Below the pieces are notes generated by a model that saw nothing but the letters and a program-made list of their open reading frames with translations, ran no database searches and was not told where the DNA came from. Source: Staphylococcus hsinchuensis (lineage in GTDB: Bacteria > Bacillota > Bacilli > Staphylococcales > Staphylococcaceae). From it: a stretch of 64,000 nt of DNA. Numbering within the stretch: the stretch's first letter is position 1; every line of letters starts with the position of its first letter. The position numbers and the translations under genes are program-made. The DNA lies in contig NZ_CP128355.1 of assembly GCF_038789205.1 (NCBI RefSeq), positions 1,302,001 to 1,366,000 of the forward strand, in the 5' to 3' direction. Positions 40,494 to 49,936 of the stretch are shown one piece after another.

Positions 40494-41300
40494 TTAATAC
40501 ATATTTGAAACACGCACATCATGGATGCCTGATATTGGAAGCATATGTGCACATATACCTGCTACAAGCACAATACATAGCACTACTATAATAAAGATTA
40601 AATCTTTGTAAGAGAAACCTGCATAGTAATAATATGTTCGCTTGCCATCTTGGAATCCTTTTTTCTCCATCGCAACGGATAATTGATGAGCCTTGCGGAT
40701 GTTTTGACTTAATAAAGGAATAAGTAAATGTTTGAGTCTCTTAAAACCTCTATAATTTTTGGCATCTATCATTTGATAACGCATTTTTAAAGAGCGCCTT
40801 AATTGAATGAGTGAAGTTATCATAAGTGGAACCATACGGATAGCTGCCATAAAGGCGTATGCAAACTTAGGTTTTACCTTTAAGTGTTGCATAAGACTAT
40901 AAAAAATCATAACTATTTCAGATGTGAAGGCAAGCACCATACCATAAGTTGCGACAGTAAATGAACGTAAAGCTAAGTGCAACCCTCGATATAAACTTTC
41001 CACACTGATTTTTATAAATCCGAATTTGAAAATGACATGAGTGCCTTCACCATAAAAAATCATGAAGAGGCAAGATAAAAAACAGAAAAATATCGTGGCG
41101 ACGATAAATGATAGTGTCACTTTCATCTTTAAACCACTAAATAATAACAAGAACACCAACATGAATATTCCTAGATATAACATATAATCAAACTGGTGTA
41201 TAAAGATGACATAAAAGAACAATAAGATACCTAAAGTAAGTTTGGTGATAATGTTGACGTCATCAACAAATGTATAATGTTTTTTCCAAATATCAAACAT
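40494..41300 (-). CDS. ykoC: ECF transporter transmembrane component (YkoC-like)
   Basis: 268 residues, five to six membrane helices, the T component of an energy-coupling-factor importer. The coupling helices with the conserved short motifs are in SLIQLRRSLKMRYQM and LLIPLLSQNIRKAHQLSVAMEKKGF, contacting the ATPase. Its genes ykoE-ykoD-ykoC follow a TPP riboswitch, so the cargo is thiamine or its hydroxymethylpyrimidine precursor. Overlaps ykoD by 8 nt; GGAGG precedes ATG. Confidence 0.9.
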   Translation of the reverse strand: MFDIWKKHYTFVDDVNIITKLTLGILLFFYVIFIHQFDYMLYLGIFMLVFLLLFSGLKMKVTLSFIVATIFFCFLSCLFMIFYGEGTHVIFKFGFIKISVESLYRGLHLALRSFTVATYGMVLAFTSEIVMIFYSLMQHLKVKPKFAYAFMAAIRMVPLMITSLIQLRRSLKMRYQMIDAKNYRGFKRLKHLLIPLLSQNIRKAHQLSVAMEKKGFQDGKRTYYYYAGFSYKDLIFIIVVLCIVLVAGICAHMLPISGIHDVRVSNMY

Positions 41301-42705
41301 GAGCTACCTCCTCGACTTCAACCAATTGTTGTTGATTTACATGTAAACGAAGTGTAGGATAGCGTGATATGATTTCAGGATCATGTGTTACCATGATAAT
41401 CGTTTGACCTTTCGTAATACGTTCATTAAATAAATTGATTAAATTGAATGTATTATGACTATCCAATCCGAATGTAGGTTCATCTAATATAATAAACTTT
41501 GAATTAGAACTTAAAGCAATCGCAACGCTTAAACGTCGTTTCTGACCCACTGAAAGCTCGAATGGGTGTTGAGATTTAACTCTTTCTAAATCTAATGTTT
41601 GTAACATTGATAGTGTTAACGCGTCCGCTTTCTTTTCATCTGTTTTATGATTTTTAAACTGAATATTGATTTCTTCATATACAGAATTCGTCATAAATTG
41701 TAATTCTGGGTTCTGATATACGAGATACATATGTTGAGCTGCTTCTTTAATTTTAGACAATTTTTTCTGATTAAAATACATTTTCCCATCGTATTTAATT
41801 AACTGCATCATTGATTCAAGTAAAGTTGTTTTACCCGAGCCGTTACGTCCAGTAATCGTAATCCATTCACCTGAGTCGATTTCTCGATAGGGGATGTGGA
41901 TGAGTTCATGTTTACTCCGTTTTATATGAGTATCTTTAAATTCAAATTTATCATCATCTGTTATTTGCGGTTGGTATTTAATAGGTTGTGGTGCTGCGTT
42001 CCATGCTTTCGGATGCCAAACACCATATTCAGATAACAGATGTTCATAATTGTTTAAAATATTTATCGGTGTATCATCTGCAACAATCGCACCATCATAG
42101 TTAATTAAAATAACGCGGTCCACATGTTGCCAAATGTGTTCAACTTTATGTTCGACAATAATGACAGTTTGATTTGACCATAAGTCCTTAATTTTGTTCC
42201 ACAAATCAGCGGTAGATTCGATATCCAACATCGCGGTTGGTTCATCTAAAAACAGTGTGTCGGCTTGTTGCAATAATGTTTCAGCTATTGCAAGCTTCTG
42301 TTTCATACCGCCACTTAAATGGTTAATGTATTGTTCTTTATCGACATCTAGTCCTACAGCTGATAAGGCTTCTTCAATGTGTCTGTCCATTTCATCTCTG
42401 GGCACTTGACGGTTTTCTAACACAAATGCAAGTTCTTCGTATACTTTAGGCATACAAAATTGTGCATCGGGATCTTGGAATATCATGCCACAATGTTTAT
42501 CAATTTGGAGTTTATCGTATTTCATTGGTAAATCGATTAATTCTGGCACAATTCCACTTAAAACATTCAATAAAGTGCTTTTGCCAGAGCCAGATGGACC
42601 AACAAGTAATACCTTTTGTTTATCAGGTATTTCTAAATTTAAATTATCAAATGTTTTATGATCGACACTTGGATATTTAAGTCGTAAATTTTTTGCGATT
42701 ATCAC
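41293..42705 (-). CDS. ykoD: ECF transporter ATPase with two fused ABC domains (YkoD-like)
   Basis: 470 residues with two ABC domains. Domain 1: Walker A GPSGSGKST (about 36-44), Q-loop IFQDPDAQFC, signature LSGGMKQKL, Walker B TLFLDEPTAML. Domain 2: Walker A GRNGSGKTT (about 278-286), Q-loop VYQNPELQF, signature LSVGQKRRLS, Walker B FIILDEPTFGLD. Duplicated EcfA-type ATPase in one chain, as in Bacillus YkoD. GTG start with AAGGGG ahead. Middle gene of ykoEDC. Confidence 0.92.
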   Translation of the reverse strand: MIIAKNLRLKYPSVDHKTFDNLNLEIPDKQKVLLVGPSGSGKSTLLNVLSGIVPELIDLPMKYDKLQIDKHCGMIFQDPDAQFCMPKVYEELAFVLENRQVPRDEMDRHIEEALSAVGLDVDKEQYINHLSGGMKQKLAIAETLLQQADTLFLDEPTAMLDIESTADLWNKIKDLWSNQTVIIVEHKVEHIWQHVDRVILINYDGAIVADDTPINILNNYEHLLSEYGVWHPKAWNAAPQPIKYQPQITDDDKFEFKDTHIKRSKHELIHIPYREIDSGEWITITGRNGSGKTTLLESMMQLIKYDGKMYFNQKKLSKIKEAAQHMYLVYQNPELQFMTNSVYEEINIQFKNHKTDEKKADALTLSMLQTLDLERVKSQHPFELSVGQKRRLSVAIALSSNSKFIILDEPTFGLDSHNTFNLINLFNERITKGQTIIMVTHDPEIISRYPTLRLHVNQQQLVEVEEVAHV

Positions 42706-42717
42706 ATTAAGAGCCCC

Positions 42718-43293
42718 TTATAAATTGTCGTAGTCACTTTTGTTTGAAGTTCTAAACAATCTCGTTACTCCTGTCTGATCTAATGCCTTAACGATTAAGT
42801 AAGAGAATAAACCAGCTACTACGATGCCTCCGATGAGACGGAAAATAATATATAATGCTAAATTCCATCCTGCTAGTTCATTTAAATAACCATATGCAAA
42901 ATCTAAAGGTAATGTAGAGATAGCTGTTAATAATCCGGCGAGCATTGCGACCATTGCTGAACGAGACTTATATCTAAAGATAGCGAATATAATCTCACAA
43001 GCTAAACCTTGGATAAAGGCATAAATCATTACGGCGGGATCGAATTTTCCTGTAATGATTGTTTCCCCAGCGCCTGCAGCAAACTCTGCTAATAATGCGA
43101 TTCCTACTTTTGGAATAATTAAGTACGCAACAACAGCAGCCATAAACCATGCGCCATAAGAAAGCTCTTCAATATGTAGCCCAGTTACTTTCATTGCATT
43201 GTAAACTACATACCAAAGGTTATATATGACCGCAAAGACAACAGCAATTAATACGGTAACAAGTATTTCTGATAATTTGAGTCCTTTTGACAT
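42718..43293 (-). CDS. ykoE: ECF substrate-binding component (YkoE-like), thiamine precursor
   Basis: 191-residue membrane protein with about six helices, the S component that binds the vitamin. The segments WYVVYNAMKVTGLHIEELSYG and EFAAGAGETIITGKFDPAVM are typical of YkoE. Predicted ligand is hydroxymethylpyrimidine, from its Bacillus homologue and the TPP riboswitch upstream. ATG 43293 is chosen because AGGAGGAA sits 6 nt ahead; the ATG ten codons upstream (43323) lies in the terminator hairpin. Confidence 0.92.
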   Translation of the reverse strand: MSKGLKLSEILVTVLIAVVFAVIYNLWYVVYNAMKVTGLHIEELSYGAWFMAAVVAYLIIPKVGIALLAEFAAGAGETIITGKFDPAVMIYAFIQGLACEIIFAIFRYKSRSAMVAMLAGLLTAISTLPLDFAYGYLNELAGWNLALYIIFRLIGGIVVAGLFSYLIVKALDQTGVTRLFRTSNKSDYDNL

Positions 43294-43310
43294 TGTTCTT
43301 CCTCCTAATA

Positions 43311-43342
43311 TAAAAACGCACAACCTAAAATAGATTGTGCGT
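43311..43342 (-). terminator. Regulated terminator of the TPP riboswitch
   Basis: On the minus strand ACGCACAA (43342-43335) and TTGTGCGT (43323-43316) form the stem, followed by TTTTT. It lies between the aptamer and the ykoE ribosome site, so TPP binding should stop transcription. An upstream hairpin CCGAATCA/TGATTCGG (43353-43386) connects aptamer and terminator. Confidence 0.82.
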
Positions 43343-43385
43343 ACGAAAGCATCCGAATCACAGTTTGTGTATACACATTGATTCG

Positions 43386-43474
43386 GTACACTTTCCTACG
43401 CTAGTTTCATCTAGATCAGGTTCGAAGGGTTTGAGGGTTTACCTCATCTCAGTCACAAAACACCCCTAGTGCGA
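43386..43474 (-). ncRNA. TPP riboswitch (Thi box) aptamer
   Basis: On the minus strand the order is CACTAGGGGTG, the conserved CTGAGATGAG, ACCCTTCGAACCTGATCTAG and GCGTAGGAAAGTG, the recognisable THI-element with closing stem CACT/AGTG. It controls ykoEDC. No other thi gene is present here. Confidence 0.95.
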
Positions 43475-43557
43475 ATGTTATATTTAAATTTTAATTCTAA
43501 TGTATGCCTTTTGTTACATCCTGTCAAGGTTATCATGGAATGTTCTTTTCGTAAATT

Positions 43558-43610
43558 GGGACTGGGACAGAAATCGAAATTTCTATTATAGAGATTTCGT
43601 AGTTTCACTC
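43558..43610 (+). repeat. Dispersed GGGACAG hairpin element, copy C
   Basis: GGGACTGGGACAGAAATCGA with its partner GAGATTTCGTAGTTTCAC. A hairpin-1 copy only, directly followed by copy D, so the two form a tandem pair. Confidence 0.7.
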
Positions 43611-43621
43611 ATTGACAAAAA

Positions 43622-43781
43622 GGGAGTGGGACAGAAATCGAATTTCCTAATAAAGATTTCGTAGTCCCACACGGGAAGGATGACTAGGATTGAAAAAAGC
43701 TTGTTATAAGCGCATTTTCAATTCAGACATCTACTGCCAAGTTGATAAAAAGTCTGAAAAACCTATTATTGTCTCAGACGC
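43622..43781 (+). repeat. Dispersed GGGACAG-type element, copy D
   Basis: Same three-part layout as copy B: GTGGGACAGAAATCGAA with GATTTCGTAGTCCCAC; GATTGAAAAAAGCTT with AAGCGCATTTTCAATTC; then a decayed terminator AGTCTGAAAAA / TTGTCTCAGACG. There is no plus-strand gene directly upstream, so it is not acting as an ordinary gene-end terminator here. The rest of 43480-43866 is empty apart from the next hairpin. Confidence 0.75.
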
Positions 43782-43826
43782 AGATGTTTGTGGTAATTTG
43801 AATATAAGAAAAATCATGAATTAAAA

Positions 43827-43856
43827 AACGCCATTCACGTAAAAGGGAATGACGTT
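43827..43856 (-). terminator. Terminator of the 44-residue protein gene
   Basis: AACGCCATTC (43827-43836) and GAATGACGTT (43847-43856), one mismatch-like G-T, followed on the minus strand by TTTTTTAATTC. Confidence 0.8.
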
Positions 43857-43866
43857 AATCTATTTT

Positions 43867-44001
43867 TTAGTCTAATGTGTCTTGAATATCTTGTTGTGTT
43901 TCTTCAGAACCTTCATCTTTAGATTCTTGTTGTTCTTTTAATTTATCTTCAGCTTTTTTTGCTTCTTCGGCAGCTTGTTTGTTTTGTTCTTCTTTACTCA
44001 T
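43867..44001 (-). CDS. Small acidic charged protein, 44 residues
   Basis: Reads MSKEEQNKQAAEEAKKAEDK, then a Lys/Glu/Gln stretch, and ends QQDIQDTLD. Almost entirely charged or polar, no Cys, probably helical or disordered. Supported by a good ribosome site (AAGGAG, about 12 nt before ATG), a matched terminator 10 bp beyond the stop and intact frame. Function unknown; I recall similar tiny proteins in other staphylococci at this place but cannot confirm it. Confidence 0.72.
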   Translation of the reverse strand: MSKEEQNKQAAEEAKKAEDKLKEQQESKDEGSEETQQDIQDTLD

Positions 44002-44267
44002 ATCACATACACTCCTTACCATATTTGTAAAATATGTTTCACTCTATATTTACCCGTTTCGATAAAATTAAACCACTAACAATTGTTATAACGTCGACGA
44101 TATAATGGAGGACGTTGGAATTTCTGTACTAAAAATTTTTGTCACATGTATTGTAGAAGTTTAAATATGCAAATTATAAGGTATTTATATCATACTAAAG
44201 ACTTATTTGCTAATTTATTAAAGACAAGAACGCGATGTTCATATATAATAACCTTGAGGTGAATGGT

Positions 44268-45569
44268 ATGTCCTTTTTAAAGAAGCACGCTGAGATATTA
44301 TACAGTTATATTATTGGCATTGTTTCTCTATTTTTAGGTCTCATTATTTTAGTGAACTTATCATTAATAAACAAATTAAATGGTAAAGGTAAGATTGACT
44401 TACATATTCATAATGTATGGGACTTTATAAATGCATTTTTTAGAGAAATAATTCGTGTGATGAGTAATTATATTGGGAGTTTCCCGATTATCAGTGCTAT
44501 TTTAATAATATTATTTGGAATTGCATTAATTTATATTGGCGTAACACTTTTTAGAACAACGAGCTATGATTACGATATTTCTATTTTCTTTTTAGTCATA
44601 GGTGTTTTATTCTTCATCATTACAATTGCATTAATGACGCAAGTTTATAGTTTCTTTGCAATCATATTCATCATACCGTTTGCTATACATATAGGTTACA
44701 TTATTTATAAGGATGAATTAAATCCTAATCATAGAAAAGCCCATTTCTTATGGATAATCTTTTCATATGGTATTACCTATTTGTTAACGCAAATTGTACT
44801 ATACGGTCGTATAGATGATAAACAGATTGTACCTGTAGACATCTTAAGTGTGAACACTTTCTTCTTAATTATGTGGTTATTAGGTCAAATGGCGATTTGG
44901 AATTTCTTATTCTTAAGAAGATCATTGCCTTTAACGAAACAGGAATTAGGGGAAGAAGAACCGGAATTATCACGAACTAAAAAAGAATCAATGTCTAATC
45001 AAACTAAAGAACACTTTAAAAGTATACAAGACAAAACAACAGAGTTTACTAGAAAAACAAGAAGAAGCGTTGATTTACAAAAGGTTAGAGATAAAAAAGA
45101 TAAGTTTATCACTAAATGGAAAGAGAAAATTGATATTCAAGAAGATGATATTCCAAATTGGATGAAAAAACCAAAATGGCTTAAAACATTTTACGTAGAG
45201 CTCTTCTGTGGGGCAGTGTTACTATTCTTTACTTTATTTGAATTTAGTAACCGAAGCGAAATCTTCACAAGTGATTCTTGGGATTTATCACAAACACAAG
45301 TAGTCATAGAATGGGTAACATTATTAATTCTAATGTTAATCATGATTGCTTACATTTTAACTACATTAACGAATTATTTAAGAGGTAAGTTCTACTTCTT
45401 ACATTTATTCTTAGTAAGTATATTATTCTTCAAATTATTAACAGAATTCGCAAACATCATGGTCCATGGTTCATTATTCTCAACATTTATTACGCCAACA
45501 TTATTATTAATGTTAATTACAATTACAGTAGCTTTCGTAATTAAATTGCGAGAACCATCCAAAGATTAA
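44268..45569 (+). CDS. Polytopic membrane protein of unknown function
   Basis: 433 residues. About six hydrophobic helices in the first 210 residues, a cytosolic charged linker (about 215-305: many Lys/Arg/Glu, RKTRRSVDLQKVRDKKDK), then four more helices (about 315-425). No motif I can name. Start at ATG 44268 (MSFLKKHAEIL), with GAGGTG 6 nt ahead; the ATG at 44235 has no site. Followed by a strong terminator, so monocistronic. Region 44002-44267 is AT-rich with a TATAAT at 44101 but no clear -35. Confidence 0.8.
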   Translation: MSFLKKHAEILYSYIIGIVSLFLGLIILVNLSLINKLNGKGKIDLHIHNVWDFINAFFREIIRVMSNYIGSFPIISAILIILFGIALIYIGVTLFRTTSYDYDISIFFLVIGVLFFIITIALMTQVYSFFAIIFIIPFAIHIGYIIYKDELNPNHRKAHFLWIIFSYGITYLLTQIVLYGRIDDKQIVPVDILSVNTFFLIMWLLGQMAIWNFLFLRRSLPLTKQELGEEEPELSRTKKESMSNQTKEHFKSIQDKTTEFTRKTRRSVDLQKVRDKKDKFITKWKEKIDIQEDDIPNWMKKPKWLKTFYVELFCGAVLLFFTLFEFSNRSEIFTSDSWDLSQTQVVIEWVTLLILMLIMIAYILTTLTNYLRGKFYFLHLFLVSILFFKLLTEFANIMVHGSLFSTFITPTLLLMLITITVAFVIKLREPSKD

Positions 45570-45599
45570 TCGATGAAATTACTCATTAACTTAAGAAAT

Positions 45600-45634
45600 A
45601 ATCGACAAAGTATGATTAATGTACTTTGTCGATT
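45600..45634 (+). terminator. Terminator of the membrane protein gene
   Basis: AATCGACAAAGTA (45600-45612) and TACTTTGTCGATT (45622-45634), a perfect 13-bp stem followed by seven T residues (overlapping the arm). The next 180 bp hold no supported gene. Confidence 0.92.
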
Positions 45635-45818
45635 TTTTTATTGAGCTACAATCAAATGAAAAGATAGTGTTTATCGTTAAATTTACAACTATATATAACA
45701 ATATTGGGTTAACTTTTTTCAGTAATTTAAATATGTTTAAATGAACATGGTATTTAACCTCACCAAGATGATAAAATGAATAAATAACAGATAAATTAGG
45801 AAAGGCGGACAAAATGTA

Positions 45819-46988
45819 ATGAAGACTGCCACATTAAATAAAGGTAAAGAAACGAAATATTTAAATGAATATCCATTAATTGAAGAAGAAGATTTATATG
45901 CATACGATCATTTAAAGGATGGAGAACTGTTTCATCTCGTAAATGATCAAGGTAATTATATTGCTACAGCATACGTTGGTAAACAACATAAAGGTATAGG
46001 TTGGGTGTTAAGTTACGATAAAAATGAAGTGATTAATACACAATTTTTCGAACGACTATTTGAAATCGCGAAAGAAGATCGTCAATATTTTTATAATATA
46101 GAAGGTACGAATGCGTTTAGAATATTTAATGGTGAAGGTGACGGCGTCGGTGGTTTGACTATTGATAATTATGATGGTCATTTTTTAATTCAATGGTATT
46201 CAAAAGGCATTTATAAATTCCGTTACAGTGTATTACAAGCCTTTAAAAATGTATTTGAATATACTTCAATTTTTGAGAAAACACGTTTTAAAGATGCACA
46301 AATTGATGGTGGCTTTGTTGACGGAGAAGCTCCAGAATTTCCAATTGTAATAGAAGAAAACTTCACATTTTATAATGTTGATTTAAATGATGGTCCAATG
46401 ACAGGTATTTTTCTTGATCAAAGAGAAGTAAGAAAGAAATTAAAAGATCAATTTTCCGAAAATAAGCGTTTATTAAATGTTTTTAGCTATACAGGTGCAT
46501 TTTCAGTTGCTGCTGTTGAACATGCAAAAGTAACGACGAGTGTGGACTTAGCTAACCGGTCACGTCCTTTAACGGAAGAAAACTTTGGTCTTAATGGTAT
46601 TGACCCAAAATCACAATATATTTTCGTTATGGATACTTTTGACTTTTTCAATTATGCGAGTAGACATCAATTTGATTATGACACCATCGTTGTTGATCCG
46701 CCTAGTTTTGCTAGAAATAAAAAGAAAACATTTTCTGTAACGAAAGATTATGATAAATTGATTCAAGGCGCTTTGCAGGTACTCGCACCTCAAGGCACAA
46801 TGTTGTTATGTACAAATAATAGTACATTTAATTTGAAAGCTTTTAAAAAGGTAGTGAAAGATACTTTAACACAAGCTGGTGTAGACTTTGAATTAGCAGA
46901 AGTTATGGGCTTGCCGAAAGATTTTAAAACACATCCACATTATAAACCTTCAAAATATTTAAAAGCGATTTTCGTTAAAATACAATAA
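45819..46988 (+). CDS. Class I SAM-dependent rRNA methyltransferase (RlmI-like)
   Basis: 389 residues. An N-terminal PUA-like RNA-binding region (about 1-75), a small linking domain with NAFRIFNGEGDGVGGLTIDNYDG (about 100), and a Rossmann methyltransferase domain: LLNVFSYTGAFSVAAVEHAK (motif I, about 215), VDLANRS (motif II), IVVDPPSFARNKK (motif IV, about 290). The family, RlmI/YwbD-type, methylates C5 of a 23S rRNA cytosine. The exact target in staphylococci is inferred. AAGGCGG precedes ATG. Confidence 0.9.
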   Translation: MKTATLNKGKETKYLNEYPLIEEEDLYAYDHLKDGELFHLVNDQGNYIATAYVGKQHKGIGWVLSYDKNEVINTQFFERLFEIAKEDRQYFYNIEGTNAFRIFNGEGDGVGGLTIDNYDGHFLIQWYSKGIYKFRYSVLQAFKNVFEYTSIFEKTRFKDAQIDGGFVDGEAPEFPIVIEENFTFYNVDLNDGPMTGIFLDQREVRKKLKDQFSENKRLLNVFSYTGAFSVAAVEHAKVTTSVDLANRSRPLTEENFGLNGIDPKSQYIFVMDTFDFFNYASRHQFDYDTIVVDPPSFARNKKKTFSVTKDYDKLIQGALQVLAPQGTMLLCTNNSTFNLKAFKKVVKDTLTQAGVDFELAEVMGLPKDFKTHPHYKPSKYLKAIFVKIQ

Positions 46989-47045
46989 TTTTCTTCAAAT
47001 AGGGTAATTCATTCAATATGAATATATTAACGAGGAGTGAAATTC

Positions 47046-47588
47046 ATGGGTATAAAAAATAAAGTGACGAATAAATTCACACAAAAAGTTGGTAATAAAG
47101 TATTAAATATAGAAGAAATTAGTGAAAAAAGTAACTTACCAGTAACAAGTGATGATATTGCTGAAAGACGTCAACGTGCGCAAACTTTAGTTAAAAAGAA
47201 ATCAATGCTTTCATCAGGCGTAAGTGTCGTTCCGATTCCTGGTTTAGACTTTGGTGTGGATATTAAATTAATGAAAGACATCATAGAAGATATAAACAAA
47301 ATTTATGGTGTAGATCATAATCAAGTAAGCACAATGGGCGACGACATGAGAGAACGTGTATTTGCTGCCGCAGCTGTTCAAGGTAGTCAATTTATTGGGA
47401 AAAAAATTTCAGAAGCATTATTAAAAATGGTTGTTAAAGATGTTGCGAAAAGAGTAGCAGCTAAACAAACGAAATGGTTCCCAATTGTAGGTCAAGCTAT
47501 TTCAGCATCATTAAGTTATTATTTCATGAAAAAAATGGGCGATGAACACATTGAAAAATGTGAAAAAGTAGTAAAAGAAATTGTCTAA
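47046..47588 (+). CDS. Hypothetical protein, possibly DUF697-like
   Basis: 180 residues. N-terminal part is basic and polar; the middle reads SVVPIPGLDFGVDIKLMKDII and the end has a hydrophobic segment KWFPIVGQAISASLSYYFMKK, reminiscent of the DUF697 fold that ends some GTPase-linked membrane proteins. I cannot assign it firmly. ATG 47046 is chosen, as GAGGAG (47032-47037) lies 8 nt ahead and the GTG at 47037 is inside it. 57 bp after the rRNA methyltransferase gene, so possibly one transcript. Confidence 0.7.
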   Translation: MGIKNKVTNKFTQKVGNKVLNIEEISEKSNLPVTSDDIAERRQRAQTLVKKKSMLSSGVSVVPIPGLDFGVDIKLMKDIIEDINKIYGVDHNQVSTMGDDMRERVFAAAAVQGSQFIGKKISEALLKMVVKDVAKRVAAKQTKWFPIVGQAISASLSYYFMKKMGDEHIEKCEKVVKEIV

Positions 47589-47608
47589 TTAAATAAATAT
47601 GAAATTAA

Positions 47609-47705
47609 AGGAGTAGAACAGTAATCGAAGTTTCTAATAGAGATTCCTTACTCCCACTTATTGAGAAAGAGTCTGAGACATTTATTTTGTCTTAGACTCT
47701 TTTTT
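47609..47705 (+). repeat. Dispersed GGGACAG-type element, copy E, with terminator
   Basis: First hairpin GGAGTAGAACAGTAATCGAA with GATTCCTTACTCC, then the terminator AAAGAGTCTGAGACA (47666-47680) with TGTCTTAGACTCTTT (47689-47703) and T-run. The middle hairpin of copies B and D is absent. Downstream (47706-47856) only a small AAACATC/GATGTTT hairpin is seen. Confidence 0.78.
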
Positions 47706-47856
47706 ATCAATTTTAAAATTAGAAACTCAAAACATCCGTTACAGAAAGATGTTTGAATAGTTAGAATTTTATTACACTTTAACCGCATTTGGCCCAAATT
47801 ACGCTACATCACAGGTATAACGCATTGAATTTACATGCATATTTTGGTAATCTTAT

Positions 47857-47885
47857 TTGTATAAAACATTGATAGGTTTTATAAT
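47857..47885 (+). promoter_or_regulatory. ptsHI promoter
   Basis: TTGTAT (47857-47862) and TATAAT (47880-47885), spacer 17, about 40 bp before ptsH. Confidence 0.7.
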
Positions 47886-47924
47886 AAACTAACGAGTCTA
47901 ACTATGCGAAGGAGAAATCTTAAT

Positions 47925-48191
47925 ATGGAACAAAAATCATATATAATCATTGACGAAACAGGTATTCACGCACGACCAGCTACGATGCTTGTTCAAACTG
48001 CATCTAAATTCGATTCAGATATTCAACTTGAATATAATAGTAAAAAAGTTAACTTAAAATCAATCATGGGTGTTATGAGCTTAGGCGTAGGTAAAGATGC
48101 TGAAATCAACATCTATGCTGATGGTAGCGATGAAAAAGAAGCAATTGAAGCAGTAACTGAAATCTTATCTAAAGAAGGTTTAACTGAATAA
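47925..48191 (+). CDS. ptsH: Phosphocarrier protein HPr
   Basis: 88 residues. His15 in [10 protein letters not shown] accepts phosphate from enzyme I and passes it to sugar-specific EIIA proteins; Ser46 in [10 protein letters not shown] is the HPr-kinase site that makes HPr-Ser-P, the CcpA corepressor for catabolite repression. ATG 47925 is used, as AAGGAG (47909-47914) is 10 nt ahead and HPr proteins begin here; ATG 47904 would add seven foreign residues. One base before ptsI. Confidence 0.97.
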   Translation: MEQKSYIIIDETGIHARPATMLVQTASKFDSDIQLEYNSKKVNLKSIMGVMSLGVGKDAEINIYADGSDEKEAIEAVTEILSKEGLTE

Positions 48192-48192
48192 T

Positions 48193-49908
48193 ATGGCAAA
48201 TTATATTAATGGGATTGCTGCATCTGATGGTGTAGCAATTGCCAAAGCTTATCTAATTGTCGAGCCGGATTTGTCATTTAACAATGAAAAGGTTACTGAT
48301 GTAGACGCAGAGCTACAATTGTTTAAAAAGGCTATCGAAACATCCAAAGTTGAGTTAACAAAGATTAGAAACAATGCTGAAAAAAATATAGGTGCTGATA
48401 AAGCAGCTATTTTTGATGCACATTTACTTGTGTTAGATGATCCAGAATTAATTCAACCGATTGAAGAAAAAATAAAAAATGAAAAAGTTAACGCACCAAC
48501 TGCATTAACAGATGTTACTGGTCAATTCATTACTATATTTGAATCTATGGATAATGAATACATGAAAGAACGTGCTGCTGATATCCGCGATGTTTCTAAA
48601 CGTGTATTAGCACATTTATTAGGTGTCGAATTACCAAATCCTAGTATGATTGATGAAAGCGTTGTCATCGTTGGGAACGATTTAACACCTTCAGACACTG
48701 CACAATTAAATAAAGAGTTCGTGCAAGGTTTTGTTACGAACATTGGTGGAAGAACATCGCATTCAGCTATCATGAGTCGTTCTTTAGAGATACCTGCCGT
48801 AGTAGGTACTAAAACAATTTCCAAAGAAGTTAAACAAGGTGACATGATTATTGTAGATGGCTTAACAGGTGAAGTTATAGTTGACCCTACTGATGATGAA
48901 GTCATTGCTTATGAAAACAAGCGTGAACGTTTCTTTGAAGATAAAAAAGAATTACAAAAACTTCGTGATGAAGAAACAAAAACGTTAGATGGCAAACATG
49001 CAGAACTTGCAGCAAATATCGGAACACCTGATGATTTAACTGGTGTGATGGATAATGGTGCAGAAGGTATCGGTCTTTACCGTACTGAATTCCTTTACAT
49101 GGGTAGAAATGAGTTACCATCTGAAGATGAACAGTTCGAAGCTTATAAAAAAGTGCTTGAAACAATGGAAGACAAACGCGTCGTTGTGCGTACGTTAGAT
49201 ATCGGTGGGGATAAAGAATTACCATATCTTAATTTACCGGATGAAATGAATCCTTTCCTTGGATACCGTGCAATTCGTCTATGTCTTGATCAGCCTGATA
49301 TTTTCAGACCACAACTTAGAGCACTGTTACGCGCATCTGCTTACGGAAAGTTAAATATTATGTTCCCAATGGTAGCAACAATACAAGAATTCCGTGATGC
49401 AAAATCATTATTACTTGAAGAAAAAGAAAAATTACAAAATGAAGGTGTAGAAGTTTCTGATGATATCGAATTAGGTATCATGGTAGAAATACCTTCAACT
49501 GCGGCTTTAGCAGATATCTTTGCTAAAGAGGTTGATTTCTTCAGTATTGGTACGAATGATTTAATTCAATATACGATGGCAGCAGATCGTATGTCTGAAC
49601 GTGTTTCATACTTATATCAACCATATAACCCTTCAATTTTACGCTTAGTTAAACAAGTCATTGACGCTTCACATAAAGAAGGTAAATGGACAGGTATGTG
49701 TGGTGAAATGGCAGGAGATGCTACAGCAATACCATTATTATTAGGTCTTGGTTTAGACGAGTTTTCAATGAGTGCAACATCTGTACTTAAAGCACGTCGC
49801 CAAATCAAAGGTTTAAGTCAAAATGAAATGGAAGAATTAGCTGCTAAAGCAATTAACTGTGCGACAACTGAAGAAGTTCAAACATTAGTTGATCATTACG
49901 CAAAATAA
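48193..49908 (+). CDS. ptsI: PTS enzyme I
   Basis: 571 residues. Autophosphorylates from phosphoenolpyruvate and passes phosphate to HPr. The active His is about 190 in [21 protein letters not shown]; the PEP/Mg barrel has [34 protein letters not shown] and the Cys of [10 protein letters not shown]-terminal HPr-binding helices span about 20-145. Starts one base after ptsH, the usual ptsHI operon. Confidence 0.98.
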   Translation: MANYINGIAASDGVAIAKAYLIVEPDLSFNNEKVTDVDAELQLFKKAIETSKVELTKIRNNAEKNIGADKAAIFDAHLLVLDDPELIQPIEEKIKNEKVNAPTALTDVTGQFITIFESMDNEYMKERAADIRDVSKRVLAHLLGVELPNPSMIDESVVIVGNDLTPSDTAQLNKEFVQGFVTNIGGRTSHSAIMSRSLEIPAVVGTKTISKEVKQGDMIIVDGLTGEVIVDPTDDEVIAYENKRERFFEDKKELQKLRDEETKTLDGKHAELAANIGTPDDLTGVMDNGAEGIGLYRTEFLYMGRNELPSEDEQFEAYKKVLETMEDKRVVVRTLDIGGDKELPYLNLPDEMNPFLGYRAIRLCLDQPDIFRPQLRALLRASAYGKLNIMFPMVATIQEFRDAKSLLLEEKEKLQNEGVEVSDDIELGIMVEIPSTAALADIFAKEVDFFSIGTNDLIQYTMAADRMSERVSYLYQPYNPSILRLVKQVIDASHKEGKWTGMCGEMAGDATAIPLLLGLGLDEFSMSATSVLKARRQIKGLSQNEMEELAAKAINCATTEEVQTLVDHYAK

Positions 49909-49936
49909 TCGCAATTACATGATAAATAAAAATCGG

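Noticed and set aside
43294-43323. Ten extra N-terminal codons of YkoE
   Set aside because: They fall in the riboswitch terminator and ribosome site.
45591-45812. 73-codon minus-strand open frame between the membrane protein and methyltransferase genes
   Set aside because: It runs into a strong terminator hairpin at its 3' end region, has no ribosome site and an odd hydrophobic composition.
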